DNA of 19,708 bases from an uncultured Lachnospiraceae bacterium. Lineage in GTDB: Bacteria > Bacillota > Clostridia > Lachnospirales > Lachnospiraceae. Each line of letters starts with the position of its first letter. Positions within the stretch are counted from its first letter, which is position 1. Location: NCBI GenBank assembly GCA_910577165.1, contig CAJTLX010000057.1:1-19708 (forward strand), in the 5' to 3' direction. The notes under the pieces are model-generated. The model worked only from the letters and a program-made list of their open reading frames with translations. It was not told the DNA's origin and searched no databases. Of this stretch, positions 13,312 through 19,708 are shown one piece after another. Both the position numbers and the translations under genes were made by a program.

Positions 13312-15624
13312 ATGAATACGGTTTTCAAAATTTTCTTGTCCATGTCCTTTTCCGGTGGTTTACTTATCCTGGTTTTGCTTTTGGGAAAACGATTGTTGAG
13401 AGATAAAATTAGCAGACAATGGCAGTATTATATTTGGCTTGTGGTTATCCTGCGGTTGCTGCTCCCATTTGGGGCGGAAGTAAGTCTTCTGGGGAAAACC
13501 TATCAGGCAGTCGATCAGGCAATTACCCGAATTACATCTTTGTCAAAACAATCCACGCCAGATAATTTAGGAGATGCCCTTGTTCCTAAGATTGGTTTAG
13601 AAGAAAACAATAATGCTCCTGCTCCTGTTATTGGTTTAGAGCAGAACAATAATGCTCTTAATCCGGCTATTGATTTAGAACAAAATAATAAAAGTGCGAA
13701 AAGCCGTCCGCTTCAAGATATCGGTGCTTTGCTAACCAATCATATCTGGATAATTTGGCTTGTGGCTGCATTTGGACTGATAGTGCGAAAGATAAGCATT
13801 TATCAGGGATTTATACATTTTATTGATGCCGGGCTGACCCTGGTTTCCGAGATGGAAATTTTAGATAAACTTTCCATTATTATGGAGCGGACAGGAAATA
13901 AAAAGCCAATAGAGCTGGGAGTTAATCCGTTAGTTTCTTCTCCTCTGCTGATTGGCTTTTTTCGCCCGTGCATTGTACTGCCAAGTCTGGATATTTCGGA
14001 GAAGGATTTTTTGTATATTATCTTACATGAACTAACACATCATAAGCGGCGGGATATGTTCTATAAATGGCTGGTACAGATCACAGTCTGTCTGCACTGG
14101 TTTAATCCCCTTGTATATTTGATGAGTTTAGAGATTACCAAGGCCTGTGAATTTTCCTGTGATGAAGCTGTCCTTGCCAAAATGGGGAGCGGGAATGCAA
14201 AAGACTATGGGAAAACTTTGCTTGATGCTATGGCGGCAGTTGGAAAATATAAGGGAAATCTCGGATCGGTCACATTGAGCGGAAATAAAAAGCTATTGAA
14301 AGAGAGGTTGGAAGCCATGATGAATTTTAAAAAGAAGTCAATGATGGTACATTTTTTAACGAGCGTATTGACATTAGGTGTAATTTTCGGGGCGATTTTT
14401 GTTGGTACTTACCCCGTTGCCGCTGCCGATTTATCTGTTGGCACACTGGCGGCGGCTGGCAAAACTCCTGCACAAAAGAAAACGGATTCAAAGAGCAATC
14501 GGTATTCGCAGATGGCGGAGCAATACTATAGAGCAGGTAATTTGCCGCTGTTTCAAATAGTATTTGGCAAGCTGGATGAGAAAACTCAAAGCGAATGGCT
14601 GGACAGGATTTATGCGGATGAAAATATTGCATTTATGGGAGCGGTGATCACTTTGCTAGATGAGGATGATGCTGCCATTTTGCAATTGGCAGAGAAAATC
14701 TATAAAGATGATGATATTGCCTTTTTTTCCGCCCTGGCTATGCAGATGAGCGAGGAGAGGCTGGAGGAATGGCTTGACAGAGCATTGGAGGATGAAAACT
14801 GGGCTTTCTCGTCCATGCTGTTTAATACTTTGGGCTGGGATGAGGAATTGGATAAATTTGAGGAGGCGCAGGAAAAAGAATGGGAGGAAGCACAGATTGC
14901 CGAATACCGGGCAGCGGGTGTTACAATGGATGGTAAGGATTATTATTATCGGGAAAAACTGGTCAATATCTTTTTGGACATCCGGTCAAATAAATCCTTT
15001 TATACGCTTAACATGAATCCAAAGGGAAGCGTTAATATTAGGATTATCCGTGATAAAAACAATGAAATCACAGGTGTTGCTTATATGACCGAGACGGAAG
15101 TGACAGAGTTGTTAAACGATATGCATGATGATGAGGAAGATTTGGAGGATATGGATTGGAATGATGATTGGGATAGTTTAAAGGATGTAGATTGCGATGA
15201 TTTGGAAAATATGGATTGGGATGATTGGGATGATTTCAAAGACATTAACATTAATTGCAAAGATAACGGGAAAGGTATGGATGATAATACCAGGGTAAAG
15301 ATTATTCCTGTTAATGATAAAAGGATAGCGGCAGGGAAAACGATTTATCTTGGGGAATATAACTTATCTAATGGGGACAAAATACGGTATGATCTCTTGG
15401 CGGAAAAGGGGGAGGGAATGCAAGTTTTTTTCGCGAAGGACGAACACAAAGATAAGGTCTATTGGTCCGTGCATAATCTGCGGCAGCCGGGAGAAGTATT
15501 GGAATGCACAGCAGATTTTACCATTGATTGTCTGGAAAAATCTGGAACATACAAATTATTTCTCTCGGCAGTGGATGGTGCTTTGGAGAAAGTAGTGGGA
15601 AATATTTTTATTATAACTCGTTAA
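13312..15624 (+). CDS. BlaR1/MecR1-like M56 membrane metallopeptidase with a repeat-type sensor domain
   Basis: This 770-aa protein has the BlaR1 layout: membrane helices at ~7-25 and ~37-53, an extracellular loop, helices at ~142-160, then a cytoplasmic zinc protease with HELTHHKRRD (H239, E240, H243) and the distal ligand region ACEFSCDEAVL (E280, D284), and a last helix at ~345-368. On ligand binding such proteins inactivate the paired BlaI. The outer part (370-770) has no SxxK/SxN/KTG motifs of a penicillin-binding sensor. Instead it carries about four ~28-residue helical repeats (from 402), an acidic D/E/W tract at 604-647, and a beta-rich C-terminal region. The first outer loop has three 13-residue repeats. 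The ligand is therefore probably not a beta-lactam; cell-envelope stress or a metal ion are guesses. No frame damage is seen. Confidence 0.9.
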   Translation: MNTVFKIFLSMSFSGGLLILVLLLGKRLLRDKISRQWQYYIWLVVILRLLLPFGAEVSLLGKTYQAVDQAITRITSLSKQSTPDNLGDALVPKIGLEENNNAPAPVIGLEQNNNALNPAIDLEQNNKSAKSRPLQDIGALLTNHIWIIWLVAAFGLIVRKISIYQGFIHFIDAGLTLVSEMEILDKLSIIMERTGNKKPIELGVNPLVSSPLLIGFFRPCIVLPSLDISEKDFLYIILHELTHHKRRDMFYKWLVQITVCLHWFNPLVYLMSLEITKACEFSCDEAVLAKMGSGNAKDYGKTLLDAMAAVGKYKGNLGSVTLSGNKKLLKERLEAMMNFKKKSMMVHFLTSVLTLGVIFGAIFVGTYPVAAADLSVGTLAAAGKTPAQKKTDSKSNRYSQMAEQYYRAGNLPLFQIVFGKLDEKTQSEWLDRIYADENIAFMGAVITLLDEDDAAILQLAEKIYKDDDIAFFSALAMQMSEERLEEWLDRALEDENWAFSSMLFNTLGWDEELDKFEEAQEKEWEEAQIAEYRAAGVTMDGKDYYYREKLVNIFLDIRSNKSFYTLNMNPKGSVNIRIIRDKNNEITGVAYMTETEVTELLNDMHDDEEDLEDMDWNDDWDSLKDVDCDDLENMDWDDWDDFKDININCKDNGKGMDDNTRVKIIPVNDKRIAAGKTIYLGEYNLSNGDKIRYDLLAEKGEGMQVFFAKDEHKDKVYWSVHNLRQPGEVLECTADFTIDCLEKSGTYKLFLSAVDGALEKVVGNIFIITR
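13585..13701 (+). repeat. three 39-bp tandem repeats in the M56 protein
   Basis: Three in-frame units of 39 bp encode PKIGLEENNNAPA, PVIGLEQNNNALN and PAIDLEQNNKSAK. The third copy has diverged most. They sit in the loop between the second and third membrane helices, predicted to be outside the cell. Confidence 0.85.
14515..14848 (+). repeat. about four ~28-residue repeats in the M56 sensor region
   Basis: The units share a pattern of two short helices: AEQYYRAGNLPLFQIVF, LDRIYADENIAFMGAVI, AEKIYKDDDIAFFSALA and LDRALEDENWAFSSMLF, spaced by 26-30 residues. They are diverged in DNA, so this is a protein-level repeat, probably a TPR/HEAT-like solenoid. That fold is inference. Confidence 0.7.
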
Positions 15625-15625
15625 A

Positions 15626-15674
15626 GCAACCATTTGCAATCGTTGGTTGCGCAATTGCACCCCCCCTGTATATA
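15626..15674 (+). promoter_or_regulatory. hairpin after the M56 gene and possible promoter of the XRE stub
   Basis: GCAACCA (15626-15632) and TGGTTGC (15644-15650) form a hairpin directly after the stop codon, without a T tract. The 3' arm overlaps TTGCGC (15647-15652), which with TATATA (15669-15674) and a 16-bp spacer could be a promoter for the stub at 15722. A run of seven C fills part of the spacer. Confidence 0.3.
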
Positions 15675-15721
15675 GCGTTCTACCGATACTGCTGGTATGC
15701 TCAAGGTGAAAGGAGGGAAAT

Positions 15722-15808
15722 ATGACACTATCCGAAAAATTATATATGCTTCGCAAAAAAAAGAAAGTCACGGATTAGTTTGCATTGGATTTCTCTGTTT
15801 CTGGATAG
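15722..15808 (+). pseudogene. XRE HTH regulator stub with two in-frame stops
   Basis: An ATG behind a strong AAAGGAGG site opens with MTLSEKLYMLRKKK, the typical first helix of small XRE regulators. The frame then reads K-V-T-D, TAG at 15776, FALDFSVSG, TAG at 15806. The part after the first stop still matches the second helix region of the family (TQEQ-FAL-FSVS), so a nonsense change plus loss of everything after helix 2 is likely. As it stands an 18-residue peptide would be made. The remaining gene is missing; a GC-rich hairpin follows at once. Confidence 0.6.
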
Positions 15809-15812
15809 TGTA

Positions 15813-15839
15813 AGCGGGCGGCAGATACTGCCGCCCGCT
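15813..15839 (-). terminator. GC-rich hairpin between convergent units, likely terminator
   Basis: AGCGGGCGGCAG and CTGCCGCCCGCT form a perfect 12-bp stem with a three-base loop. It begins seven bases after the permease stop on the minus strand. Neither side has a good T tract, so it is a strong hairpin but not a textbook intrinsic terminator. Confidence 0.6.
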
Positions 15840-15846
15840 GGCTTTG

Positions 15847-16560
15847 CTACTTATCCATTCTTCGCAGCAAAATATTACATATAGTGGTAGCTAAGATAAA
15901 AACCAAAAGTAATGGCAAAAAATTTCCAAACTTAAAAATACTTGCCGTCATTAGTTGATATCCCCGTGAAGCTGGAAATAGTTTTCCTATTATTTTCAAT
16001 ACTTCTGGAAGCAGCTCCATCGGAAACATAATTCCAGAAAGCATGGTAGAAGGCAAAAAAACAATAATGGAAAACATGGAAGTTTTTGCCTGATCTTTTA
16101 CTGCCAGACCAATTATACTGGAAACACTAAGCGATACTGCAATAAAAATAGCGAGGCTGATAAAGTATATCCCCGGATTTTCCGGTATTTTTGCGTGAAA
16201 GACAAGCGGCGCGGAAATATATAAAATAATACTCATAATAAATAGATGAATATATGCGGAAATATTCGTTAAGGCAAGACCAAGGTATAGCGGAACACCA
16301 TTTGCTTTGTAGACCTTTTTAATATCGCCGCTGTAAATTTCAACAAGGGATGGGGGCAGACCAATCAACGCTCCCATTGTCACACCAAATACAGTCATTG
16401 ACTGAATTAGCGTATATCTCGCCTCCGGCATAACTGAGATGAATATACCGCCCATAATGGCAAAGAACAAAAGTGGCACGATATAGCAAGTAATAAGTAA
16501 TGTTTTACTCCTTATATCTAATTTCCATTGTAAGGAAATCCCGTAAAAAAAAGCTCCCAT
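15847..16560 (-). CDS. ABC-2 type transporter permease
   Basis: The 237-aa protein has about six membrane segments, beginning near residue 22 (LLITCYIVPLLFFAIMGGIF) and ending with FLPLLLVFILATTICNILL. The pattern SMTVFGVTMGALIGLPPSLVE followed by YKANGVPL is typical of drug-export permeases of the ABC-2 family. A good GGAGGG site inside the end of the ATPase gene precedes ATG 16560, and only two bases separate the genes, so translation is probably coupled. It forms an exporter with the ATPase at 16563, under the MerR protein at 17347. The substrate is unknown; an antibiotic or other toxic amphiphile is inferred from the regulator. Confidence 0.88.
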   Translation of the reverse strand: MGAFFYGISLQWKLDIRSKTLLITCYIVPLLFFAIMGGIFISVMPEARYTLIQSMTVFGVTMGALIGLPPSLVEIYSGDIKKVYKANGVPLYLGLALTNISAYIHLFIMSIILYISAPLVFHAKIPENPGIYFISLAIFIAVSLSVSSIIGLAVKDQAKTSMFSIIVFLPSTMLSGIMFPMELLPEVLKIIGKLFPASRGYQLMTASIFKFGNFLPLLLVFILATTICNILLRRMDK

Positions 16561-16562
16561 TT

Positions 16563-17372
16563 TTATCCCTCCTTCGCGATTTTTATAAAGTGTTGTTCCA
16601 GTGAACCGTGGTCTATCTGAATATCAGTAATTGTTTCTCCTTTTTCCTTGTACTGCATAAGCAGTGAGAGCAGAGAATCCCCGATATTTTCAGATTCATA
16701 TTTTGCAGTTTCATTTTCGGTTTGAATTGTGATATGATAATGCTTTCCGATAGTTTCAACTAACTGTTTTACCGTCCCGATAAAAGCAATTTTTCCGCCG
16801 GAAAGAATAGCGATCCGATCACATAAATTTTCAACTTCTGTCATATCATGACTTGCTAATATTATGGTCTTTCCCATTGCCTTTAATTGTCGGATTTGCT
16901 TATGTAAAGATATTTGCCCCTCCACATCAAGTCCTGCGGTTGGTTCATCAAGAAAGAGAATATCCGGATTTCGTGTCAGGGCAAGTGCCAGATGAAGCCG
17001 CCGCTTTTGTCCAGTTGATAATTGATAATACTGTTTTTTGGCAAATTCATCAATGCCAAGAGCGTTAAGCATTGTTTTATCAGGAAGTATTTTATTCCAC
17101 TTAGCAAACAGCTTTACCGCTTCCAATGCTTTAATATGCCCTGGCAGAGAAGCCGACTGTAATTGAATACCCATTATTCCATTTACAGTAATGTTTCCGC
17201 CATCATAATTTCTTAAACCTTCAATACATTCAAGAGAGGTGGTTTTTCCTGCACCATTTACGCCGAGCAGAGCAAAAATTTCTCCTTGCTGTACACAAAA
17301 ATCTAAATTATTTAATACAATATGGGGTCCATAACTTTTTGTTAAGTTACTGATTTTTATTGCTATATTCAT
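16563..17372 (-). CDS. ABC transporter ATP-binding protein
   Basis: This 269-aa ATPase has Walker A GVNGAGKTT at 37-45, the signature LSTGQKRRLHLALAL starting at 118, Walker B ILFLDEP at 138-144, and H175 in ILASHDMTEV. The C-terminal ~60 residues are the extra domain usual in CcmA/drug-export ATPases. I chose ATG 17372 because GGGAGG lies eight bases upstream; the longer frame lies inside the MerR gene. It overlaps the MerR gene end by 26 bases, and the permease follows after two bases, giving a compact three-gene operon. Confidence 0.92.
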   Translation of the reverse strand: MNIAIKISNLTKSYGPHIVLNNLDFCVQQGEIFALLGVNGAGKTTSLECIEGLRNYDGGNITVNGIMGIQLQSASLPGHIKALEAVKLFAKWNKILPDKTMLNALGIDEFAKKQYYQLSTGQKRRLHLALALTRNPDILFLDEPTAGLDVEGQISLHKQIRQLKAMGKTIILASHDMTEVENLCDRIAILSGGKIAFIGTVKQLVETIGKHYHITIQTENETAKYESENIGDSLLSLLMQYKEKGETITDIQIDHGSLEQHFIKIAKEG

Positions 17373-18180
17373 TTTGTTTCCTCCCTGTTTTTTCCTGAAA
17401 TGGGTCAATCCCTAAATGGGAAAAATAAAAGCCTAATGCCTGTTCAACATATCCGTTAGCAATATCTTGTTTTTCTTTCCATTTATGGTTGGCATTTTGA
17501 AATTGCCCTAATTCAATAAGTCTGGAAAGCATACTTATATCTTTGCCAGTGAAATCCATTAACATATTCCAATAGGCTTTTGCAAAATTCTGTCCCTTAT
17601 CACTATCCGCAGGAACACCTGCATTTTGAAGTCTTATTGCTTCGTCCTGAAGCAGCATGAAAGTATTGATAAATGCTTTTCCGCTGTCCTTATCAAAATG
17701 GTTGCGGATATGGTCAAGGGTTTGGTCATCAAAATATTTAATCAGCCAGTAAAAATCATTTTTCATCTGCAAATTAACAATAATATCCGCATATTTTTTG
17801 AAGTCAACAAATTGCATTTGAAGAACTTCCTCCCGCAAAACTTCCAGTTCCCTTAACGATTCAGACAGGCTTTCTATTTTTTGTTTTATTGCGGATACCT
17901 GTTCCGATAAAACATTGGCAATTTCAGTCGGTGTATCAAGTGGAATAAGCCGATTCTTTATATCATCCAAAGAAAAACCTAAATGTTTGAGGGACAAAAT
18001 TTGATGAAGTTTTACAGTATCTTTATCCGTGTATAATCTGCGTCCTCCTTCACTTATGGCGGAGGGGGAAAGCAAGCCTTCCCTATCGTAATACTGCAAT
18101 GTCCGCACAGTAACATTCATTTTTTTTGCAACTTCTCCGATGCCCATATAATCTTGTGGTATAGCTTTATGTTTGTCCAT
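17347..18180 (-). CDS. MerR-family regulator with TipA-like effector domain
   Basis: Residues 11-80 are a MerR DNA-binding domain (YMGIGEVAKKMNVTVRTLQY, YDREGLLSPSAISEGGRRLY, LKHLGFSLDDIKNRL), and a coiled coil follows at ~85-125. Residues ~135-262 form a helical region resembling the TipAS drug-binding domain (QDEAIRLQNAGVPADSDKGQ, then AKAYWNMLMDFTGKDISML). TipA-type proteins bind macrocyclic peptides or other drugs and activate efflux genes. The ATG at 18180 has AAGGAGG nearby. It is first in the operon with the ABC ATPase and permease, and the promoter has the 19-bp spacer expected for MerR activation. The effector is not known. Confidence 0.9.
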   Translation of the reverse strand: MDKHKAIPQDYMGIGEVAKKMNVTVRTLQYYDREGLLSPSAISEGGRRLYTDKDTVKLHQILSLKHLGFSLDDIKNRLIPLDTPTEIANVLSEQVSAIKQKIESLSESLRELEVLREEVLQMQFVDFKKYADIIVNLQMKNDFYWLIKYFDDQTLDHIRNHFDKDSGKAFINTFMLLQDEAIRLQNAGVPADSDKGQNFAKAYWNMLMDFTGKDISMLSRLIELGQFQNANHKWKEKQDIANGYVEQALGFYFSHLGIDPFQEKTGRKQNEYSNKNQ

Positions 18181-18199
18181 ATCATGCCTCCTTATTTAC

Positions 18200-18230
18200 A
18201 GTATACCTTATTACGCTGCGTCACAAGCAA
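18200..18230 (-). promoter_or_regulatory. MerR-type promoter with 19-bp spacer and near-palindromic operator
   Basis: On the minus strand, TTGCTT (18230-18225) and TATACT (18205-18200) are separated by 19 bp. The spacer contains the near-palindrome TGACGC-A-GCGTAA. Long spacers that the activator twists into register are the hallmark of MerR-controlled promoters, so the operon probably activates itself in response to a drug. Confidence 0.75.
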
Positions 18231-18357
18231 GTATTTTTGCGGAAATTTTTAAAAACCGATATTATATTGTGCGGAGTGGAAAAGAAATTAACTTTTAACA
18301 AAGTTGAAAAATAAAAAAGAGAACAACGGTAAGTTGAATTTATCGAGTTTCCGTACC

Positions 18358-18386
18358 TTGCATACAACCATACTTTGTGCTATTCT
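18358..18386 (+). promoter_or_regulatory. possible promoter of the XRE gene at 18623
   Basis: TTGCAT (18358-18363) and TATTCT (18381-18386) are 17 bp apart. The transcript would start near 18393 and have a leader of ~230 bases. The rest of the 18231-18357 interval holds nothing I recognise. Confidence 0.5.
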
Positions 18387-18434
18387 GGCGATGTCAAACA
18401 AAAATATCTGCAAAGAAGGAGGGGGAAAAGGGGT

Positions 18435-18458
18435 ATGGGGAAAATGAAAGGATGTTAA
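18435..18458 (+). CDS. possible 7-residue leader peptide
   Basis: ATG GGG AAA ATG AAA GGA TGT TAA (MGKMKGC) follows a strong purine-rich site (GGAGGGGG, about ten bases upstream). Its end overlaps the 5' arm of a hairpin (TGAAAGG at 18445-18451 with CCTTTCA at 18467-18473), so translating it could affect the fold of the leader. Very short frames arise by chance; only the ribosome site supports it. Confidence 0.3.
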   Translation: MGKMKGC

Positions 18459-18622
18459 GCGTGAACCCTTTCACACTATAGTTCGCGCTGTGAGTGCGAG
18501 CGGATATCGGATTAGTTTTTCCCTAAAAGTGGTCGCAGCATGACCGAAAGTTTGAAAAAAAGGTTTCTGAATCCTGGCAGAATGAAAAGAAAAAAATATT
18601 ACAAAAAGGAAGGGAAAATTTT

Positions 18623-19519
18623 ATGGCAAATGAATTTGGCGAAAATTTAAAAAAGATCCGCAAGGAGAGGGAGATCACACAGGAGCAGCTTGCGGACGCG
18701 GTCGGTGTGTCGGCGCAGGCAGTATCAAAATGGGAGCAGGGGAGTTTCCCGGACGCAAGTCTTCTCCCAGCGGTAGCAGATTTTCTTGGGGTGAAGATTG
18801 ATGAGCTGTTTGGGCGGAAAGAGGAACACTTTAGCTTCGAACAATTGCTTGCGCAGGAATTTGATGTGGCGGAGCGGGATGAGGAAGGAAATCTTCTTTT
18901 TGGAGCGGAGGCGGAGAAACGCCGAATGCTCTGTGTGTGGCGGATCTGTCATCTCCTTGGATGCACATATATGCGATGCAATAATATTCGTGAGGTTTCG
19001 GAGATGACGATTGAAGGGAATCTGTGGAATAAAGTGTATATGCAGATTGTGGATGAGGGAGGATTTATTCAGGCAAAATTAAATAAGTCATTGAGATATT
19101 TTTTGGTTATGCCGCAGCCGGAAGAAGGGTATGATGGGAAAGAGGCATTAAAGTACTGTGAGGAACTGGAAGAGTTGTTTTGCTTTTTGGGTAAGCCAAA
19201 TGTTTTGCGCGTCCTGTTTTTATTAGCAGAGCAGGAGCAGAATATATTTTTTGACTGCAATACGTTAATGGAGGAACTTGGAATAGATCTCGAAAATGCA
19301 CAGGAGATCGTGGAGGGATTACTGCGGCTAAGATTGGTTGCGCGGGCAGAGTTAAAGCGGGGTGGGAGAAATGAGGAGATCTGTCAGTACCGCTTGGATT
19401 GCAACCTGATTTCCTTTTTAACCTTTGCCTATATTTTACAGGATATTCCAACAAATTTTTCCGTTAGGATACAAAACCGTAATACACCATATTTCCAGCA
19501 TAGCACGTATAAAAAATAA
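18623..19519 (+). CDS. XRE HTH regulator with a second winged-helix-like domain
   Basis: Residues 7-64 are an XRE helix-turn-helix (LKKIRKEREITQEQLADAVG, VSAQAVSKWEQG, then LLPAVADFLGVKIDELFG). The last third (~180-285) looks like an ArsR-type winged helix: FLGKPNVLRVLFLLAEQEQ, TLMEELGIDLENAQEIVEGL, LRLRLVARAEL, and a wing ending CQYRLDCNLISFLTFA. The region between (~70-175) has no recognised motif, and contains Cys residues at CHLLGCTYMRC, which could be redox- or metal-sensitive. AAGGAAGGG precedes the ATG. The N-terminal domain is a close relative of that in the HTH-PRTase protein at 5993. It is preceded by a 230-base leader. The target genes are unknown. Confidence 0.85.
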   Translation: MANEFGENLKKIRKEREITQEQLADAVGVSAQAVSKWEQGSFPDASLLPAVADFLGVKIDELFGRKEEHFSFEQLLAQEFDVAERDEEGNLLFGAEAEKRRMLCVWRICHLLGCTYMRCNNIREVSEMTIEGNLWNKVYMQIVDEGGFIQAKLNKSLRYFLVMPQPEEGYDGKEALKYCEELEELFCFLGKPNVLRVLFLLAEQEQNIFFDCNTLMEELGIDLENAQEIVEGLLRLRLVARAELKRGGRNEEICQYRLDCNLISFLTFAYILQDIPTNFSVRIQNRNTPYFQHSTYKK

Positions 19520-19606
19520 AAATTGTTTGTTTTAGTGCAATTGCATTGTAATGCACCATTTACATAATTACTCAAGATAAAATGCTATATAGTATAAATT
19601 AGTATA

Positions 19607-19635
19607 TTGCAATAATGAATTCTATATGATATAAT
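19607..19635 (+). promoter_or_regulatory. consensus-like promoter at the right edge
   Basis: TTGCAA (19607-19612) and a perfect TATAAT (19630-19635) are 17 bp apart. No ORF starts in the 70 bases that remain; instead a strongly structured sequence follows. Confidence 0.7.
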
Positions 19636-19641
19636 GTTCGC

Positions 19642-19708
19642 GAAGGCAAAGCAAGCAGTCCGAGGGGTCAACGTGCGGAAACACGCTTCTTGTTTCCAGA
19701 ACGTTGAC
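19642..19708 (+). ncRNA. structured RNA candidate or leader, truncated by the window end
   Basis: GTCAACGT (19667-19674) pairs with ACGTTGAC (19701-19708), and inside it GGAAACA (19677-19683) pairs with TGTTTCC (19691-19697) around a seven-base loop, with a small asymmetric internal loop (2 by 3) between. Fifteen base pairs plus a good promoter seven bases upstream suggest a noncoding RNA or a cis-acting leader. I cannot match it to 5S, SRP, tmRNA, RNase P, 6S, or a riboswitch I know. The 3' part is outside the window. Confidence 0.5.

Noticed and set aside
13585..13701. CRISPR-like array
   Set aside because: The repeats are contiguous, in frame and coding, without spacers; no CRISPR array is present in the window.
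19542..19555. Hairpin TGCATT-GT-AATGCA as terminator of the last XRE gene
   Set aside because: The stem is short and AT-rich and no T tract follows on either strand.

Overview
The window looks like chromosomal DNA of a low-to-mid GC Firmicute, most likely a gut Lachnospiraceae (Clostridium cluster XIVa). This is inferred from the 23S rRNA 3' end, the Shine-Dalgarno sites of AGGAGG type, the style of the rhamnose genes, and the BlaI/M56, MerR-ABC and XRE regulators; no database was consulted.

Layout. (1) 1-430: the last ~41 nt of a 23S rRNA gene, then tRNA-Asn(GTT) and tRNA-Cys(GCA) with terminators; no 5S gene lies between 23S and the tRNAs. (2) 510-1840: remnant of an integrative element pointing at tRNA-Cys: a tyrosine recombinase with an in-frame amber codon and no N-terminal domain, a small XRE regulator, and a repeat cluster beside the integrase 3' end. 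(3) 2100-5870: L-rhamnose genes rhaB-rhaA-rhaD. rhaA and rhaD look intact, but rhaB lacks a normal start and its N-terminal nucleotide-binding motif. (4) 5919-6960, minus strand: a DNA-binding domain fused to an orotate-phosphoribosyltransferase-like domain, with its own promoter, structured leader and terminator. (5) 7020-7776: a good promoter with a palindrome around its -35, followed by the wreck of a two-gene AAA ATPase + HNH nuclease module of Septu/retron-effector type.

(6) 7907-12635, minus strand: a probable operon of a protein with a possible ADP-ribosyltransferase fold, a response regulator with a stop at codon 4, a protein with metalloprotease-like motifs, an ABC ATPase fused in frame to the C-terminal part of a permease, and a histidine kinase. 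It resembles a peptide-antibiotic sensing/immunity locus in decay. (7) 12794-15624: a BlaI repressor and BlaR1/MecR1-like M56 membrane protease under a strong promoter with three palindromic operator candidates; the extracellular part carries a repeat-containing sensor instead of a penicillin-binding domain. (8) 15722-15808: a stub of an XRE regulator. (9) 15847-18230, minus strand: MerR regulator with a TipA-like C-terminal half, ABC ATPase and ABC-2 permease, a drug-responsive efflux cassette with a 19-bp-spacer MerR-type promoter. (10) 18358-19519: an XRE regulator with a second winged-helix-like domain, preceded by a leader with a possible 7-codon peptide. (11) 19607-19708: a consensus promoter followed by a strongly structured sequence that runs off the window, perhaps a noncoding RNA.

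Two themes stand out: stress/antibiotic-response regulation (TCS-ABC, BlaI/M56, MerR-ABC, several XRE fusions), and an unusual number of broken genes (integrase, rhaB, AAA/HNH, response regulator, ABC permease, XRE stub). The breaks use different stop codons and include large deletions, so real decay is more likely than recoding, although assembly error cannot be excluded for the single-base cases.
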